Of a DNA stretch of 64,000 nucleotides, positions 63,416-64,000 are shown one piece after another. The notes beneath the pieces are model-generated. The model was not told where the DNA came from. It did no database searches and saw nothing but the letters and a program-made list of their open reading frames with translations. Origin of the DNA: Caenimonas sp. SL110 (GTDB lineage Bacteria > Pseudomonadota > Gammaproteobacteria > Burkholderiales > Burkholderiaceae_C); assembly GCF_001044395.1 (NCBI RefSeq), contig NZ_JANU01000013.1:310001-374000 (forward strand), in the 5' to 3' direction. A program made the position numbers and the translations under genes. Within the stretch, counting starts at the first letter, position 1. Every line of letters begins with the position of its first letter.

Positions 63416-64000
63416 ATGATGCTGATCAAGAGCCACGACAACGGATTCATCCACCCGGTATCCAGCGAGATCACGCCGATCTCGGCCTACCAGAACCGGC
63501 GCGAGCTCCTGCGGCTGATGGCGACGGGTGTCGCTGGCGCCGCCTTGGCGACCTGGGCCTCGCGTGAAGCGTTCGCGCAGACCGTGCGACCCAACAAGCT
63601 TGGCGCATTGCCAGGCGGCAAGTCGGCAGTCGCCGGCGCCGCGACGATGGAAAAGGTGACCGACTACAAGGACGCCTCGACCTACAACAACTACTACGAG
63701 TTCGGCACCGACAAGTCCGATCCTGCCGAGAACGCCCACACGCTCAAGACCAAACCCTGGGTCGTCGAAGTTGACGGGCTGGTGAAGAAGCCGGCGAAGT
63801 ACCAGATTGAAGACCTGATCAAGCTGAGTGCGCAGGAGGAGCGCATCTATCGCATGCGCTGCGTCGAGGGTTGGTCGATGGTGATCCCCTGGGTCGGCTA
63901 TTCGATGGCCAAGCTGATCGAAAAGGTCGAGCCTCTGGGCAACGCGAAGTACGTCGAGTTCATCACGCTGGCCGACAAGGCGACGATGCCGGGCATCAAC
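63416..64000 (+). CDS. msrP: MsrP (YedY) molybdopterin protein-methionine-sulfoxide reductase, 3'-truncated by the window
   Basis: The first 195 residues of the periplasmic molybdoenzyme that repairs oxidised methionines. The start ATG at 63416 follows AAGG with a five-base gap. A twin-arginine type signal is visible (NRRELLRLMATGVAGAA, cleaved near AFAQ), fitting export of a folded cofactor enzyme. NYYEFGTDKSDP, WVVEVDGLVKKPAKY and YRMRCVEGWSMVIPW are family motifs; the Cys in RCVEGW ligates molybdenum. The frame stays open to the last base. The membrane partner MsrQ would be expected just beyond the edge but cannot be seen. Confidence 0.95.
   Translation, partial: MMLIKSHDNGFIHPVSSEITPISAYQNRRELLRLMATGVAGAALATWASREAFAQTVRPNKLGALPGGKSAVAGAATMEKVTDYKDASTYNNYYEFGTDKSDPAENAHTLKTKPWVVEVDGLVKKPAKYQIEDLIKLSAQEERIYRMRCVEGWSMVIPWVGYSMAKLIEKVEPLGNAKYVEFITLADKATMPGIN

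Overview
The window is about 64 kb of GC-rich bacterial chromosome and almost fully coding. The gene content and order point to a betaproteobacterium, most likely Burkholderiales: ResB and CcsA behind a dihaem cytochrome c4 and EngB, a PTR1-type pteridine reductase beside FolB, a DUF2917 gene divergent from a LysR regulator, and tandem lipid A-type acyltransferases beside metK. I cannot name the genus. No tRNA, rRNA, CRISPR array, insertion sequence or prophage was recognised.

Region 1 (1-15187) is the most unusual. A 2667-residue cadherin/Ig-repeat surface protein carries an N-terminal LEPR-type motif. It is followed on the same strand by a lipoprotein-type TolC homologue, a periplasmic HlyD-like adaptor, a second adaptor with an N-terminal GAF-like domain, and a fusion of an M50 site-2 protease with an HlyD-like domain. 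No ABC transporter ATPase lies in the window. This looks like a dedicated sorting and export locus for the giant protein that does not follow classic type I secretion.

Region 2 (15192-32192) is housekeeping: folB and a pteridine reductase, a MidA-type methyltransferase, a DUF2905 protein, a ROK kinase, cca, a GST, MgtC, a lytic transglycosylase, 5-formyl-THF cyclo-ligase, LysR/DUF2917, TetR with an MBL-fold protein that lacks metal ligands, a DUF6279 lipoprotein, glmU, an Lrp-type regulator and glmS. Divergent neighbours are packed very tightly, sometimes with touching start codons.

Region 3 (32298-44301) holds two tandem paralogous hybrid kinases of about 1760 residues each (Ser/Thr kinase, AAA-type ATPase, long helical region, GAF, histidine kinase). 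They are translationally coupled and followed by an MFS transporter. Comparison of the copies indicates that the first starts at a rare ATT codon.

Region 4 (44397-49514) encodes a TonB-dependent receptor, a DUF4331 protein, a small lipoprotein and a DUF4198 protein, plausibly a substrate- or metal-uptake island.

Region 5 (49552-64000) holds ligD without a visible ku, a four-helix-bundle protein, two unknown genes, metK with a hairpin-rich leader, two acyltransferases, an alpha/beta hydrolase, engB, cytochrome c4, resB, ccsA and the start of msrP. The cytochrome c maturation genes and their substrate-type cytochrome form one module.
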